Positions 1-7,924 are shown, numbered from the stretch's first letter. The stretch: DNA of 15,208 bases from Chloroflexota bacterium (GCA_005881055.1 VBHW01000016.1:1-15208); one strand, 5' to 3'. Numbers and translations: made by a program. Notes: generated by a model from the letters alone, not told the origin.

Positions 1-2
1 TT

Positions 3-512
3 CGTGCGGGGCTCAGCCAGGCGGTCGTGGCGCGCGCGATCGGAGTTGATCGCTCGGTTGTCTGTCGGCTCGAGGCCGGCGACCCCGCGGTGGGCTTGCG
101 ATTACGCGCGCGCGTGGCAGTCGTCGTCGGCGGGGATCTGCGTCTGGTCTGCTACGGCGGAGGAACTCCGATCCTCCTCGATACCGCACATGCCCGGCTC
201 ATCCAGGGGCTCCTCGAGCTGAGCCATCCGGGTTGGGCCGTTACGATCGAGGCGCCGGTGCCCGGGCCGGGGCGGCGGTCGAGCGACGTGCGGCTCGCAC
301 GTGGTGCCGACATCGTTCTCATCGAGGTCGAGACGCGCGTCCGAAGCCTCGAGGCGATCATCCGTGAATGCCAGGGGAAACGCGCGGACGTGGCCGCTGG
401 CACTTCCGCGGACCCGCCACCATCAGGCCATCGTGCGGGCGCACCCCACGATCCTTGCGACCGCCTTCCCGATCGCGAGCCGCCAGCTCGAGGCGGCGAT
501 GATCGGCGCTGA
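3..512 (+). CDS. XRE-type HTH DNA-binding protein, 5'-truncated by the window edge and probably frameshifted
   Basis: The frame is already open at base 3, so the true start lies upstream. The first visible residues, LSQAVVARAIGVDRSVVCRLE, are a typical XRE/Cro helix-turn-helix recognition segment. A second domain follows, with GADIVLIEVETRVRSLEAI and a downstream lysine. This resembles the C-terminal domain of HTH proteins common in Actinobacteria and Chloroflexota, which usually continues through a TRHN-like motif. Here the frame instead runs into an Arg/Pro-rich tail and stops at 510-512. The expected continuation (LALPRTRHHQAIV, then FPIASRQLEAAM and GVLWLA) lies in the +1 frame from about 397 and stays open to 594, overlapping the convergent fabG 3' end. 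I therefore think the gene is interrupted near 385-400. Target and function are unknown. It is convergent to the fab operon, so a regulatory link is only a guess. Confidence 0.65.
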   Translation, partial: RAGLSQAVVARAIGVDRSVVCRLEAGDPAVGLRLRARVAVVVGGDLRLVCYGGGTPILLDTAHARLIQGLLELSHPGWAVTIEAPVPGPGRRSSDVRLARGADIVLIEVETRVRSLEAIIRECQGKRADVAAGTSADPPPSGHRAGAPHDPCDRLPDREPPARGGDDRR

Positions 513-547
513 TGGGCACTGGCCGGGTGACGGCGTCCTCTGGCTCG

Positions 548-1297
548 CTACATCATCACGAGGCCGCCGTCGACCGCGAGCACCTGGCCCGTGATGTAGG
601 CCGCCTCGTCGGAGGCCAGGAACGCGACGGCCGAGGCGATCTCCTCGGTCGTGCCGAAGCGCCCGAGCGGGGTTCGCGCGGTGATCTCGTCCTTGAGGGC
701 ATCCGGCAGGCCGGCGGTCAGCTCGGTGAGGACGAAGCCCGGCGCGACGGCGTTCGCCGTGATACCGCGCGACGCGAGCTCCCGCGCGGTCGCCTTCGTG
801 AGGCCGATGAGCCCGGCCTTTGCCGCGCTGTAGTTCGCCTGCCCCGTCTGGCCGGCCTGGCCGGACACGCTCGTGATGCTGATGATCCGGCCGGCCCGCG
901 CCTTGAGCATCGGCCGCGTGACGGCCTTGATCGTGTAGAACGCCCCGAACAGGTTCGTCTCGAGCACCGCCCGCCAGTCCTCGACGTCCATGCGCATGAT
1001 CAGGTCGTCGCGCGTGATGCCGGCGTTGTTCACGAGGATGTCGACCTTGCCGAACGCCGCGAGGGCCTCCTTCACGAGCCCCTCGGCGGCGGCCGGATCG
1101 GAGACGTCGCCCTGGAACGCGACGGCCCTCCGTCCGAGCGCCTCGATGGCGGCCGCCGTCTCCCGGGCGGCGGCCTCGTTGCCCCGGTAGCTGAACGCGA
1201 CGTCGGCGCCCTGCTCCGCCAGACGGAGGCAGATCGCCCGTCCGATGCCGCGCGACCCGCCGGTGACGACCGCGCTCTTGCCCGAGAGGTCGATCAC
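548..1297 (-). CDS. fabG: 3-oxoacyl-[ACP] reductase FabG
   Basis: This 249-aa short-chain dehydrogenase/reductase performs NADPH-dependent reduction of 3-oxoacyl-ACP to 3-hydroxyacyl-ACP in the cytosolic type II fatty acid cycle. The cofactor motif TGGSRGIG is at residues 12-19 and NNAG at 90-93. The active site is complete, with N115, S143, Y156 and K160 (YSAAK). The tail ITGQVLAVDGG is typical of FabG, and length is normal. Translation starts at a GTG whose bases overlap the fabH stop (GTGA), so coupling to fabH is likely. It is the last gene of the minus-strand operon, and its 3' end faces the HTH gene. Many SDRs share this fold, but the position after fabH, accB and fabF makes FabG by far the best call. 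Confidence 0.95.
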   Translation of the reverse strand: MIDLSGKSAVVTGGSRGIGRAICLRLAEQGADVAFSYRGNEAAARETAAAIEALGRRAVAFQGDVSDPAAAEGLVKEALAAFGKVDILVNNAGITRDDLIMRMDVEDWRAVLETNLFGAFYTIKAVTRPMLKARAGRIISITSVSGQAGQTGQANYSAAKAGLIGLTKATARELASRGITANAVAPGFVLTELTAGLPDALKDEITARTPLGRFGTTEEIASAVAFLASDEAAYITGQVLAVDGGLVMM

Positions 1298-2562
1298 GCG
1301 TGGACCTTCGTGCCGCGCGCGTCGGACCCGCGCCCGTCCGGCCCGTGCCCCTCGGCTGCCGCGGCGCCCGCGTCGGCGTCGCCGGGCACGATGTCGTCGA
1401 GATCCGTCTCGTCGCCCACGACCGTGCCGCCGAGCACCGCCGCCAGTGCGGGCGGGATCGCCTCGGCGGAATCCCAGTCCACGGGCGGTCGGATCCGGAC
1501 GACGTCGGGCGCGATCGTGTCGGCGATCGCGCCCCGCGCCGGATCGGCCGTCCAGCGGAGGGCGATCGCACCGCTCGTGAACCCCGCGCCGAACGCGACC
1601 ATGACGATGTCGTCACCGACCTTCACCCGGCCGCTGTCCACCGCCTCGGCGAGCGCGATCGGGATCGACGCCGCCGAGGTGTTCCCGTACCGATCGACGT
1701 TGACGAACATCCGCTCCATCGGCAGGTCGAGGCCCTTCGCGACCGCCTCGATGATCCGGATGTTCGCCTGGTGCGGGATGAACAGGTCGATGTCGGAGGG
1801 CTGCAGGCCGGCCCGCTCGACCGCCGTGAGGGCCGTCGTCGCCAATGTTCGCGTCGCGAACCGGTACGTCTCGCGACCCTCCATGCGGATGAAGTGCTCG
1901 CGTCGCGCCAGGGTGTCGAGGGACGGCGGCGCCTTCGCCCCACCCGCCGGCAGCCAGATCATGTAGGCACCCGACGGCTCCGTGGTCAGCTCGATTCCGA
2001 GGCCGCCGCCCGGCTCGTCCGACGCCGAGAGCACGACCGCACCGGCGCCGTCGCCGAACAGGATGCACGTGTTGCGATCCGAGTAGTCGAGGAACCGCGT
2101 GAGCGTCTCGGCGCCGATGACGAGCGCATGGCGCGCCATCCCGCTGACGATGTGGGCGTGGGCGCTCGCGTACGCATACACGAAGCCACTGCATGCGGCC
2201 ATGACGTCCATCGCCGCCGCCCGCGTGTTGCCGATCGCCTCCTTGACGAGCGCGGCGGTGGACGGCATCCAGTAATCGGGCGTGAGCGTCCCGAGGAGGA
2301 TGAGGTCGATGTCGTCCGGCTGGAGGCCCGCCACGGCGATTGCCCGCAGGCCTGCCACCGCAGCCATCGACGCCGTCGTCTCGTGGGCGGCCGCGACCCG
2401 CCGCTCGCGGATGCCCGTCCGCGACCGAATCCACTCGTCGGACGTGTCGACCATCCGCTCGAGGTCCGCATTCGTCAGGACCTGTGCCGGCGCGTAGCGG
2501 CCCCAGCCGGTGACGTGGGCCTGGCGCGACGTTCGCGCGCGATCGGACGACGGAGTGGTCAC
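1294..2562 (-). CDS. fabH: 3-oxoacyl-[ACP] synthase III (FabH) with a long C-terminal extension
   Basis: FabH condenses acetyl-CoA (or a branched starter) with malonyl-ACP to start fatty acid synthesis. The thiolase-fold triad is visible: C124 in AACSGF, H264 in PHQANIRI and N294 in YGNTSAAS. The N-terminal TSDEWIRSRTGIRER block is diagnostic. The catalytic body ends near residue 345 (GAIALRW), matching the usual length of about 320-335 aa. A further 77 or so residues follow, first VDWDSAEAIPPALAAVLGG, then an Asp/Gly/Ala-rich low-complexity tail. I do not recognise this extension. The start is a GTG overlapping the accB stop, and the stop overlaps the fabG start, so three genes are coupled. 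Starter-unit preference cannot be read from the sequence. Confidence 0.94.
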   Translation of the reverse strand: MTTPSSDRARTSRQAHVTGWGRYAPAQVLTNADLERMVDTSDEWIRSRTGIRERRVAAAHETTASMAAVAGLRAIAVAGLQPDDIDLILLGTLTPDYWMPSTAALVKEAIGNTRAAAMDVMAACSGFVYAYASAHAHIVSGMARHALVIGAETLTRFLDYSDRNTCILFGDGAGAVVLSASDEPGGGLGIELTTEPSGAYMIWLPAGGAKAPPSLDTLARREHFIRMEGRETYRFATRTLATTALTAVERAGLQPSDIDLFIPHQANIRIIEAVAKGLDLPMERMFVNVDRYGNTSAASIPIALAEAVDSGRVKVGDDIVMVAFGAGFTSGAIALRWTADPARGAIADTIAPDVVRIRPPVDWDSAEAIPPALAAVLGGTVVGDETDLDDIVPGDADAGAAAAEGHGPDGRGSDARGTKVHA

Positions 2563-3131
2563 AGTGGCTCGACCTCGATGAGCGGTTGCTTCGCCTTGAC
2601 GAGCGCCCCGGTCTCGGCGACGACGCGGATGACGCGGCCGGCAAGGTCACTCTTGATCTCGTTGAACAGCTTCATGGCCTCGATGAGGCCGATGACGGTG
2701 CCGATCGCCACCTCGCTGCCGACCGTCACGAACGGTACGGAGCCGGGCGCCGGGGACGAATAGAAGATGCCGGTGAGGGGAGCCTTCACCGACGGCCGCT
2801 CCGGCGGCGCGGCCAGGGTGCCCTCCGCGGCGGGGGCCCCGGAACCGGCGAGGGCGGGCCCCGCGAGAGCCGCGGCCGGCGCGCCCATCGACGGAGCGAG
2901 GGCCGCAGGCTTGCGGAGGAGGAGACCCGTCCCCCCGGCCTCCACCTCGAGCTCGGTCAGGTCGCTGCGCTCCAGGAGGGCGGACAGCCGATCGACGAGC
3001 GCGAGCAGCGAGACGTCGCCGTCACCGAGCGCGCGAGACGAGCGCGTCGCCCGGGGGCGATCCTGGGTGCCGGTGTCCGCGCCCGCCGTCGCGGGGCCGA
3101 TCGCCTCGTCCGGCTCGCTCATGCCGGCCAC
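2559..3131 (-). CDS. accB: Acetyl-CoA carboxylase biotin carboxyl carrier protein (AccB/BCCP), intact copy
   Basis: This is the carrier subunit that swings carboxybiotin between AccC and AccD/AccA. The protein is 190 aa from the GTG at 3131, or 187 aa from an ATG at 3122, which sits just after a GGTGG-like element. The residue numbers below use the GTG. Residues about 38-75 form the usual N-terminal segment (LVDRLSALLERSDLTELEVE). An Ala/Pro/Gly-rich flexible linker spans about 76-112, and the biotinyl domain spans about 113-190. The biotin-accepting lysine is K154 in the canonical EAMKLFNEI, with the thumb region GIFYSSPAPGS present. It lies 7 nt or more after the fabF stop and overlaps the fabH start. 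Because the other BCCP-like gene (7216-7924) lacks a usable biotin site, this should be the functional carrier. Confidence 0.95.
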   Translation of the reverse strand: MAGMSEPDEAIGPATAGADTGTQDRPRATRSSRALGDGDVSLLALVDRLSALLERSDLTELEVEAGGTGLLLRKPAALAPSMGAPAAALAGPALAGSGAPAAEGTLAAPPERPSVKAPLTGIFYSSPAPGSVPFVTVGSEVAIGTVIGLIEAMKLFNEIKSDLAGRVIRVVAETGALVKAKQPLIEVEPL

Positions 3132-3138
3132 CGCTCGC

Positions 3139-4410
3139 TCATGGACGCCACCGCCGGAAGACCAGGGCGCTGTTCTGGCCCCCGAAGCCGAAGGAGTTGC
3201 TGAGGGCGACCTCGACGCTCATCGAGCGGGCCGTGCCGCGCACGATGTCGAGCCCCTCCGCGGCCTCGTCGGGATCGTCGAGATTGATGGTCGGCGGAAC
3301 GCACCCGTCGCGGATCGTCTGGATCGTCGCGATCGCCTCGATCGCACCGGCGGCGCCGAGCGTGTGGCCGATCATGCTCTTGTTGGCCGTGATCGCGACG
3401 TCCCCCGCGCCGTCGCCGAAGATCGTGGCGATCGCCTGGAGCTCTGCCCGGTCGCCCTCCGGTGTCGACGTCGCGTGGGCGTTCACGTGCTGGATCTCGT
3501 CCGGCCGGATCCCGGCCTTCTCGATCGCCCGTCGTGCGGCGCGCACCGCGCCGATGCCGCCGGGGGCCGGCAGCGTGATATGCGAGGCGTCGGCCGTCGC
3601 GCCATAGCCGACGAGCTCGGCGAGGGGTTCGGCACCGCGCGCGGCAGCATGGTCGACCGCCTCGAGGACGACCACGGCCGCACCCTCGCTCATGACGAAC
3701 CCATCCCGACCCGCGTCGAAGGGGCGCGACGCGGCAGCCGGATCGTCGTTGCGGGTCGAGAGCGCGCGCATCGCGCAGAAGCCGCCGACGAGCGGCTCGA
3801 AGACGCCGGCCTCCGTCCCGCCGGCGAGCATGACCTCGGCGTCTCCCCGCCGGATCGTCTCCCAGGCTTCGCCGATCGCATGTCCGCCGGTCGCGCACGC
3901 GGAGGCCGTCGTGAAGTTCGGCCCCAGCGGTCCGAACGCGATCGCGATCATCCCGGCTCCGACGTTCGGGATCCCGTACGGTACGAAGAACGGGCTGATC
4001 CGGTCCGGACCGCGCTCGACACTGATCGCGATGCCCTCGACGAGCGTCCCCACGCCGCCGAGCCCTGTCCCGAGGATCACGCCGGTCTCCTCGGCGAGCG
4101 TTCCCTCGAGACGGGCGGGCAGGCCGGCCTGGTCCATCGCCTCGCGCGTTGCGACGAGGCCGAGCTGGATGTAGCGGTCGACGCGCCGGATGTCCTTGCG
4201 GTCGAGCACGTGGCTGGCGTCGAGGTCGATCACCTCGCCGGCCATCCGCGACGTCAGGCGTGACGGGTCGAACGCGGCGATCGTCCGGATGCCGCTCCGT
4301 CCGGCGACGAGCCCGTCCCACGTGGCCGTGACGTCGTTGCCGAGCGGCGTGACTGCGCCCATGCCCGTGACGACGACCCGCCGGGCGCCGGACGACGGGC
4401 CGGCGCTCAT
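3139..4410 (-). CDS. fabF: 3-oxoacyl-[ACP] synthase II (FabF)
   Basis: FabF elongates acyl-ACP with malonyl-ACP. The 423-aa product has the full KAS I/II signature: the nucleophile C172 in TASACATGG, H312 in VNAHATSTPEGD, K344 and H349 in KSMIGHTLGAAG, and the closing NSFGFGGQN. I chose the ATG at 4410 because VVVTGMGAVTPLG begins at residue 12 as in homologs, and because the ATG overlaps the stop of the metallophosphoesterase (ATGA). The open frame continues upstream of 4410, but that part is antisense-like Arg-rich sequence. Length is normal and no residues appear to be missing. Distinction from FabB rests on the Chloroflexota/Gram-positive context rather than on a single residue. Confidence 0.95.
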   Translation of the reverse strand: MSAGPSSGARRVVVTGMGAVTPLGNDVTATWDGLVAGRSGIRTIAAFDPSRLTSRMAGEVIDLDASHVLDRKDIRRVDRYIQLGLVATREAMDQAGLPARLEGTLAEETGVILGTGLGGVGTLVEGIAISVERGPDRISPFFVPYGIPNVGAGMIAIAFGPLGPNFTTASACATGGHAIGEAWETIRRGDAEVMLAGGTEAGVFEPLVGGFCAMRALSTRNDDPAAASRPFDAGRDGFVMSEGAAVVVLEAVDHAAARGAEPLAELVGYGATADASHITLPAPGGIGAVRAARRAIEKAGIRPDEIQHVNAHATSTPEGDRAELQAIATIFGDGAGDVAITANKSMIGHTLGAAGAIEAIATIQTIRDGCVPPTINLDDPDEAAEGLDIVRGTARSMSVEVALSNSFGFGGQNSALVFRRWRP

Positions 4411-5150
4411 CGGACGAGCTTCCCCGTGCGGACCGTCGCGGCGCGATAGATGTCGCCCGGCAGGCCGCGCGCTGACAGGGCGTTGCTCACGCCGAGGACG
4501 TCGTACTCGGTCCGCCGGATCGTCGCGCTCACGTCCTCGCCGTCGATCTCGACGAGCGCCCACGATGCAGTCGGGTCGCCGTCGAAGACGTAGCCGGCGG
4601 AGCCGTCGTTGACGATCTGCTTCCAGCCGAAGTCGCGCACCTCGGGGAGGTGCGTGTGGCCGCAGCACACGATCCGGGCGTCGGTCCGGGCGAGGCGCTC
4701 GATCGTGACCGAGGGATCGAGGCCCTGGTCGAACCCTGCGGTCTGCGAGCCGGGAGACGCATGGGTCACGAGAAGGAGGGTGTCGTCGACCCGGAGCCGG
4801 CGCTCGGCGGGCAGGCGCCGCAGCCAGTCCAGTCGGTCGTCGCCGAGGGCATCGTGCGCCCACTCCGCGGCCGCGCGGAAGGAATCTGGCACGCCCTCGA
4901 GCCACGGGAATGCCGCCGTGTAGTCGAAGTCGGCCACGGCGATGTCCGTGTTGCCCTGCACGACGAGTGCGCCCGCCGCCTCGAGCTCGCGGATGCCGTC
5001 GACCGTCGCGGCTGGCTCGGGACCGTTGAGGGCGTGGTCGCCGGCGACGAGGATCGCGTCCGGACCCACGGCATCGATGGCCGCACGCACGGCAGCCAGG
5101 GCGGTGGAGTTGCCGTGGACGTCCGAGAGGACCGCGATCCGCGTCGTCAT
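4407..5150 (-). CDS. Calcineurin-like metallophosphoesterase (YfcE/MJ0936-like), embedded in the fab operon
   Basis: The 247-aa protein has all the metal-binding motifs of the family: D10-x-H12 in SDVHGN, G37-D38 in AGDHALNGPEP, G66-N67 in QGNTD, H130 in THASPG and G164-H165-T-H167 in CGHTHLPEVRDFG. The spacing and the GNTD form suggest small cytosolic phosphodiesterases/phosphatases of the YfcE/MJ0936 type rather than LpxH or large Ser/Thr phosphatases. There is no signal peptide or membrane segment. The substrate cannot be inferred. The start ATG overlaps the fabZ stop and the stop overlaps the fabF start (ATGA at both ends), so it is translated with the lipid genes. A housekeeping role linked to acyl carrier or CoA metabolism is possible but is speculation. 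Confidence 0.85.
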   Translation of the reverse strand: MTTRIAVLSDVHGNSTALAAVRAAIDAVGPDAILVAGDHALNGPEPAATVDGIRELEAAGALVVQGNTDIAVADFDYTAAFPWLEGVPDSFRAAAEWAHDALGDDRLDWLRRLPAERRLRVDDTLLLVTHASPGSQTAGFDQGLDPSVTIERLARTDARIVCCGHTHLPEVRDFGWKQIVNDGSAGYVFDGDPTASWALVEIDGEDVSATIRRTEYDVLGVSNALSARGLPGDIYRAATVRTGKLVR

Positions 5151-5776
5151 CGGAGCACTGATGCGTCGGGGATGATGAAGCTCAGCGTCGCCTCGCAGGC
5201 CACCTCGCCGTCGACGCTCGCCACGGCCCTGCCCCGTCCGAACCGCCGGCCGAGCTTCTCCATCGTGACCTCGAGGCGGAGCGTATCCCCTGGCGTGACG
5301 ACGCGCTTGAACCTGCAGTCCTCGATGCCGGCGAACAGCCCGATGCGATCGCCGAAGCCCGGTTGCTTGCCGACGTAGACGGCCATCGTCTGGGCGAGGG
5401 CCTCGACCTGCAGGACACCGGGCATGACCGGCAATCCCGGGAAGTGGCCCTGGAAATACCACTCGGTGGCCGTGACGGCCTTCACGCCGACGATCCGCCC
5501 GTGCTCGGGGTCGTACTCGACGATCCGGTCGACCAGGAGGAACGGCCAGCGGTGCGGGATGAGCGCTTCGATCTCGCGCGTCGTGTGGACGGGACCGGAC
5601 GCTCGCAGTGCGTCGGGCTGGGCGTCCGGCGGGGCGTCGGGCGGAGGGGCGGGCGGAGGTGCGCTCGGTCGCTCGGTGGTGCCGGTCACGACGGGCCCCG
5701 GGTGAGTCCCGTGATCATGTCGACAAGTGTCGCGACCGGCGCGACGCGCGAGCGTCGGACGCGTGCAGCCGTGCAT
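5147..5776 (-). CDS. fabZ: 3-hydroxyacyl-[ACP] dehydratase FabZ, start uncertain
   Basis: FabZ dehydrates 3-hydroxyacyl-ACP to trans-2-enoyl-ACP. The hotdog domain occupies the last 145 or so residues. IPHRWPFLLVDRI is followed by the catalytic H111 in GHFPGLPVMPGVLQ and E125 in VEALAQ (numbering from the ATG at 5776), then FAGIEDCRFKR. From that ATG the protein is 209 aa, with an N-terminal tail that is Arg/His-rich and then Pro/Ala-rich (PPPAPPPDAPPD). A GTG at 5689 would give 180 aa and still keep the proline-rich stretch. I cannot decide between them from a Shine-Dalgarno site. The typical family length is about 140-150 aa, so either start leaves an unusual N-terminal extension. The stop overlaps the metallophosphoesterase start. 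The gap to accC upstream is the largest inside the operon. Confidence 0.92.
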   Translation of the reverse strand: MHGCTRPTLARRAGRDTCRHDHGTHPGPVVTGTTERPSAPPPAPPPDAPPDAQPDALRASGPVHTTREIEALIPHRWPFLLVDRIVEYDPEHGRIVGVKAVTATEWYFQGHFPGLPVMPGVLQVEALAQTMAVYVGKQPGFGDRIGLFAGIEDCRFKRVVTPGDTLRLEVTMEKLGRRFGRGRAVASVDGEVACEATLSFIIPDASVLR

Positions 5777-5790
5777 CGGCCTGCGGACGT

Positions 5791-5823
5791 CGACGCGTAT
5801 GTCCGCACGACGTGCGCGCGTCG
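5791..5823 (-). other. Stem-loop in the accC-fabZ gap
   Basis: CGACGCG (5791-5797) pairs with CGCGTCG (5817-5823). An inner stem, CGCAC (5804-5808) with GTGCG (5812-5816), closes a 3-nt loop, leaving a 6-nt bulge on one side. It lies 22 nt after the accC stop, just before the upstream fabZ ATG. There is no U-tract on the minus strand, so an intrinsic terminator is not supported. An RNA processing or attenuation element is possible. Confidence 0.3.
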
Positions 5824-5845
5824 GTCCGAGGGCTGGCGCTCCGGC

Positions 5846-7216
5846 TCACGCCCGGCTCGCGGCGGCGAGGAACGCCGCGCTGCCGACCCGGTCGAGGAGA
5901 CTCGTCGTCATGCGGCCCTCGAGGAACGCTTCGTTGGCGAGGAGCGCCTGGTGGATGGGAACGTTCGTCGTGACCCCGTCGATGAGCATCTCGTCCAGGG
6001 CCACGCGCGCCCGTGCGATGGCCGACGGTCGATCGGGCGCCCAGACGATGAGCTTCCCGATGAGCGAGTCGTAATACGGCGGCACCTCGTAGCCGGCGTA
6101 CAGGTGCGAGTCGATCCGGACCCCCGGGCCGCCGGGCGTGACGAACCGCTCGATCATCCCGGCCTGTGGGCGGAACTCGTGCTCGGCGTCCTCGGCATTG
6201 ATCCGGAACTCGATGGCGTGGCCGCGCGGCACGACGTCCGCCTGGCTGAACGCGAGCGGCTCGCCTGCCGCGATCCGGATCTGGGTCCCCACGAGGTCGA
6301 TGCCGGTGAGCATCTCGGTCACCGGATGCTCGACCTGGATCCGGCAGTTGATCTCGATGAAGTAGAAGTTGCCCTCGCGATCGACGAGGAACTCGAGCGT
6401 GCCGACGTTCTCGTAGCCGGCCGCGACGACGGCACGGATCGCCCGCTCGGCCAGCTCGGTTCGGGCGGCGGCGGAGAGCGCAGGCGTCGGCGCCTCCTCG
6501 ACGATCTTCTGGTGGCGCCGCTGGACCGAGCAGTCCCGCTCGCCGAGGTGGACGCCATGGCCGAAGCGGTCCACCGCGACCTGGACCTCGACGTGGCGGT
6601 TGTCCTCGAGCCAGCGCTCGAGGTACAGCGAGTCGTCGCCGAATGCCGCGCGGGCCTCGGACCGGCAGATCTGCAGGGCCGCCTCGAGCTCCCGGGGGGA
6701 GCGGACCATGCGCATGCCCTTGCCGCCGCCGCCGGCGGAGGGCTTGATGAGGATCGGGAAGCCGATGCGCTCCGCCTCCTCGAGCGCATGGGCGTCGTCC
6801 CGGAGCATCCCGTCGGAGCCGGGGATCGTCGGGAGGCCGTGCATTCCGAGGAGCCGGCGGCTGCCCTCCTTCGACGCGAAGCGCTCGAGCACCGCCGGCG
6901 GCGGGCCGATGAACGTCAGGTCGTGCGCGCGGACGACCTCGGCGAATCCCTCGTCCTCCGACAGGAACCCGTAGCCGGGATGGATCGCGTCGCAGCCGGT
7001 CACGAGCGCCGCGCTGATGACCGCCGGCGCCGACAGGTAGCTGCGCTTGGCGTCCGCGGGCCCGATGCAGATTGCCTCGTCGGCGAGCTGGACGGGCAGG
7101 CTCTCGCGATCGGCCTCGCTGTAGACGACGACCGAGCTCACGCCGAGCGTCCGGCACGCCCGCAGGATCCGCAGGGCGATCTCGCCGCGGTTCGCGATGA
7201 GCACCTTCGAGAACAT
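5846..7216 (-). CDS. accC: Acetyl-CoA carboxylase biotin carboxylase subunit AccC
   Basis: AccC uses ATP and bicarbonate to carboxylate biotin on BCCP. The 456-aa product starts MFSKVLIANRGEIALRI, exactly like the family, from an ATG at 7216 that overlaps the stop of the upstream BCCP-like frame (ATGA). Visible features are the N-terminal Rossmann-like domain with IHPGYGFLSE (residues 78-87), ATP-grasp residues K116 and K158, the Gly-rich lid GGGGKGMR (162-169), HLGERDCSVQRRHQK, and the catalytic block EINCRIQVEHPVTE near residues 287-300. The Cys in INCR replaces the Thr of E. coli MNTR, but the Glu, Asn and Arg that matter are kept. Length matches AccC rather than the long acyl-CoA carboxylase alpha chains with a fused BCCP domain. 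It is intact. Confidence 0.96.
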   Translation of the reverse strand: MFSKVLIANRGEIALRILRACRTLGVSSVVVYSEADRESLPVQLADEAICIGPADAKRSYLSAPAVISAALVTGCDAIHPGYGFLSEDEGFAEVVRAHDLTFIGPPPAVLERFASKEGSRRLLGMHGLPTIPGSDGMLRDDAHALEEAERIGFPILIKPSAGGGGKGMRMVRSPRELEAALQICRSEARAAFGDDSLYLERWLEDNRHVEVQVAVDRFGHGVHLGERDCSVQRRHQKIVEEAPTPALSAAARTELAERAIRAVVAAGYENVGTLEFLVDREGNFYFIEINCRIQVEHPVTEMLTGIDLVGTQIRIAAGEPLAFSQADVVPRGHAIEFRINAEDAEHEFRPQAGMIERFVTPGGPGVRIDSHLYAGYEVPPYYDSLIGKLIVWAPDRPSAIARARVALDEMLIDGVTTNVPIHQALLANEAFLEGRMTTSLLDRVGSAAFLAAASRA

Positions 7217-7924
7217 CAGGCCGGTCCCTCGGCACCGGACGACGCGACCGCGCCGATCATCTCGATCCGCACGAGGTCCTGGCCATACTCGACCGCGTCG
7301 CCGGGCTCCACGAGCGTGGCGCCGACGATCCCGTCGACCGGCGACACGACGTCCTGGCGGACGATCCCCGCTGCGGACCTTCGATCCCGGCCGGATCTCC
7401 GGGCGAGGCTGGAAGATGCCGACCGCGGGTGACGTCGCGACGGCACGATGCGCCCCCGCCCGGCCCGTGCCACCGCCCTCGTGATCGAGCCGGCCCGGCC
7501 CGACGGGCGCCAGCGTGCCATGGCCGTCGCGCGCGGTCGCCGCGAGGTGGCCCTCGAGCGCGGCCGGCGCGTGGCCGTGGCCCGAATGGCCGGGCTGCGG
7601 CCGCGACGGCCGATCGGTCGCCCGCCGTCCGAAGCCGTCGACCCGCGCCGACGAGTCGATCGCGCGACGGAGGCGGATCCGCCAGCCACCCTCGCGCACC
7701 TCGATCTCGCCGAGGTCGCTGGCGCCGAGCTTGGCAACGAGCGCCGGGAGGAGCTCCTCGCTCAGCCCGTCGATGGCTGCGTGATCCGCCAGGCGCTCAC
7801 GCGGCGCGCGGCGGTCGGTCCCCTTGTCGGCCCGTTCGTCGGTCCGTTGGGCCGCCTCCAGGGCCGCGTCGTGGGCCGTGTCGTCCCTCCGCGCGCGCCG
7901 CCGCTCGCCGTCCCTCTCCGTCAC
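7216..7924 (-). pseudogene. Second BCCP-like protein, frameshifted and without a biotinylation site
   Basis: Two minus-strand frames together spell a BCCP-like protein. From the GTG at 7924 the first frame reads a charged N-terminus, then LSEELLPALVAKLGASDLGE and IEVREGGWRIRLRR (the BCCP N-terminal fold), a linker, and SPAVGIFQPRPEIRPGS. Near 7364-7371 the match moves to the next frame, which continues DVVSPVDGIVGATLVEPGD and EYGQDLVRIE and stops at 7216, overlapping the accC start. Between VRSGD and GIVRQDVV, homologs as I remember them carry roughly ten more residues, including the turn where the biotin-lysine (or a substitute) lies. That turn is absent here, so even a repaired frame could not be biotinylated as it stands. 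Read straight through, the first frame would fuse into accC. The upstream end lies in a 117-bp duplication. Confidence 0.72.

Noticed and set aside
4411..4905. N-terminal extension of fabF to an upstream start
   Set aside because: The added residues are Arg-rich shadow sequence inside the metallophosphoesterase gene. KAS homology starts just after the ATG at 4410, which has ATGA coupling.
5363..7432. Long plus-strand open frame opposite accC and fabZ
   Set aside because: Same antisense artefact; no motif, no SD and biased composition.
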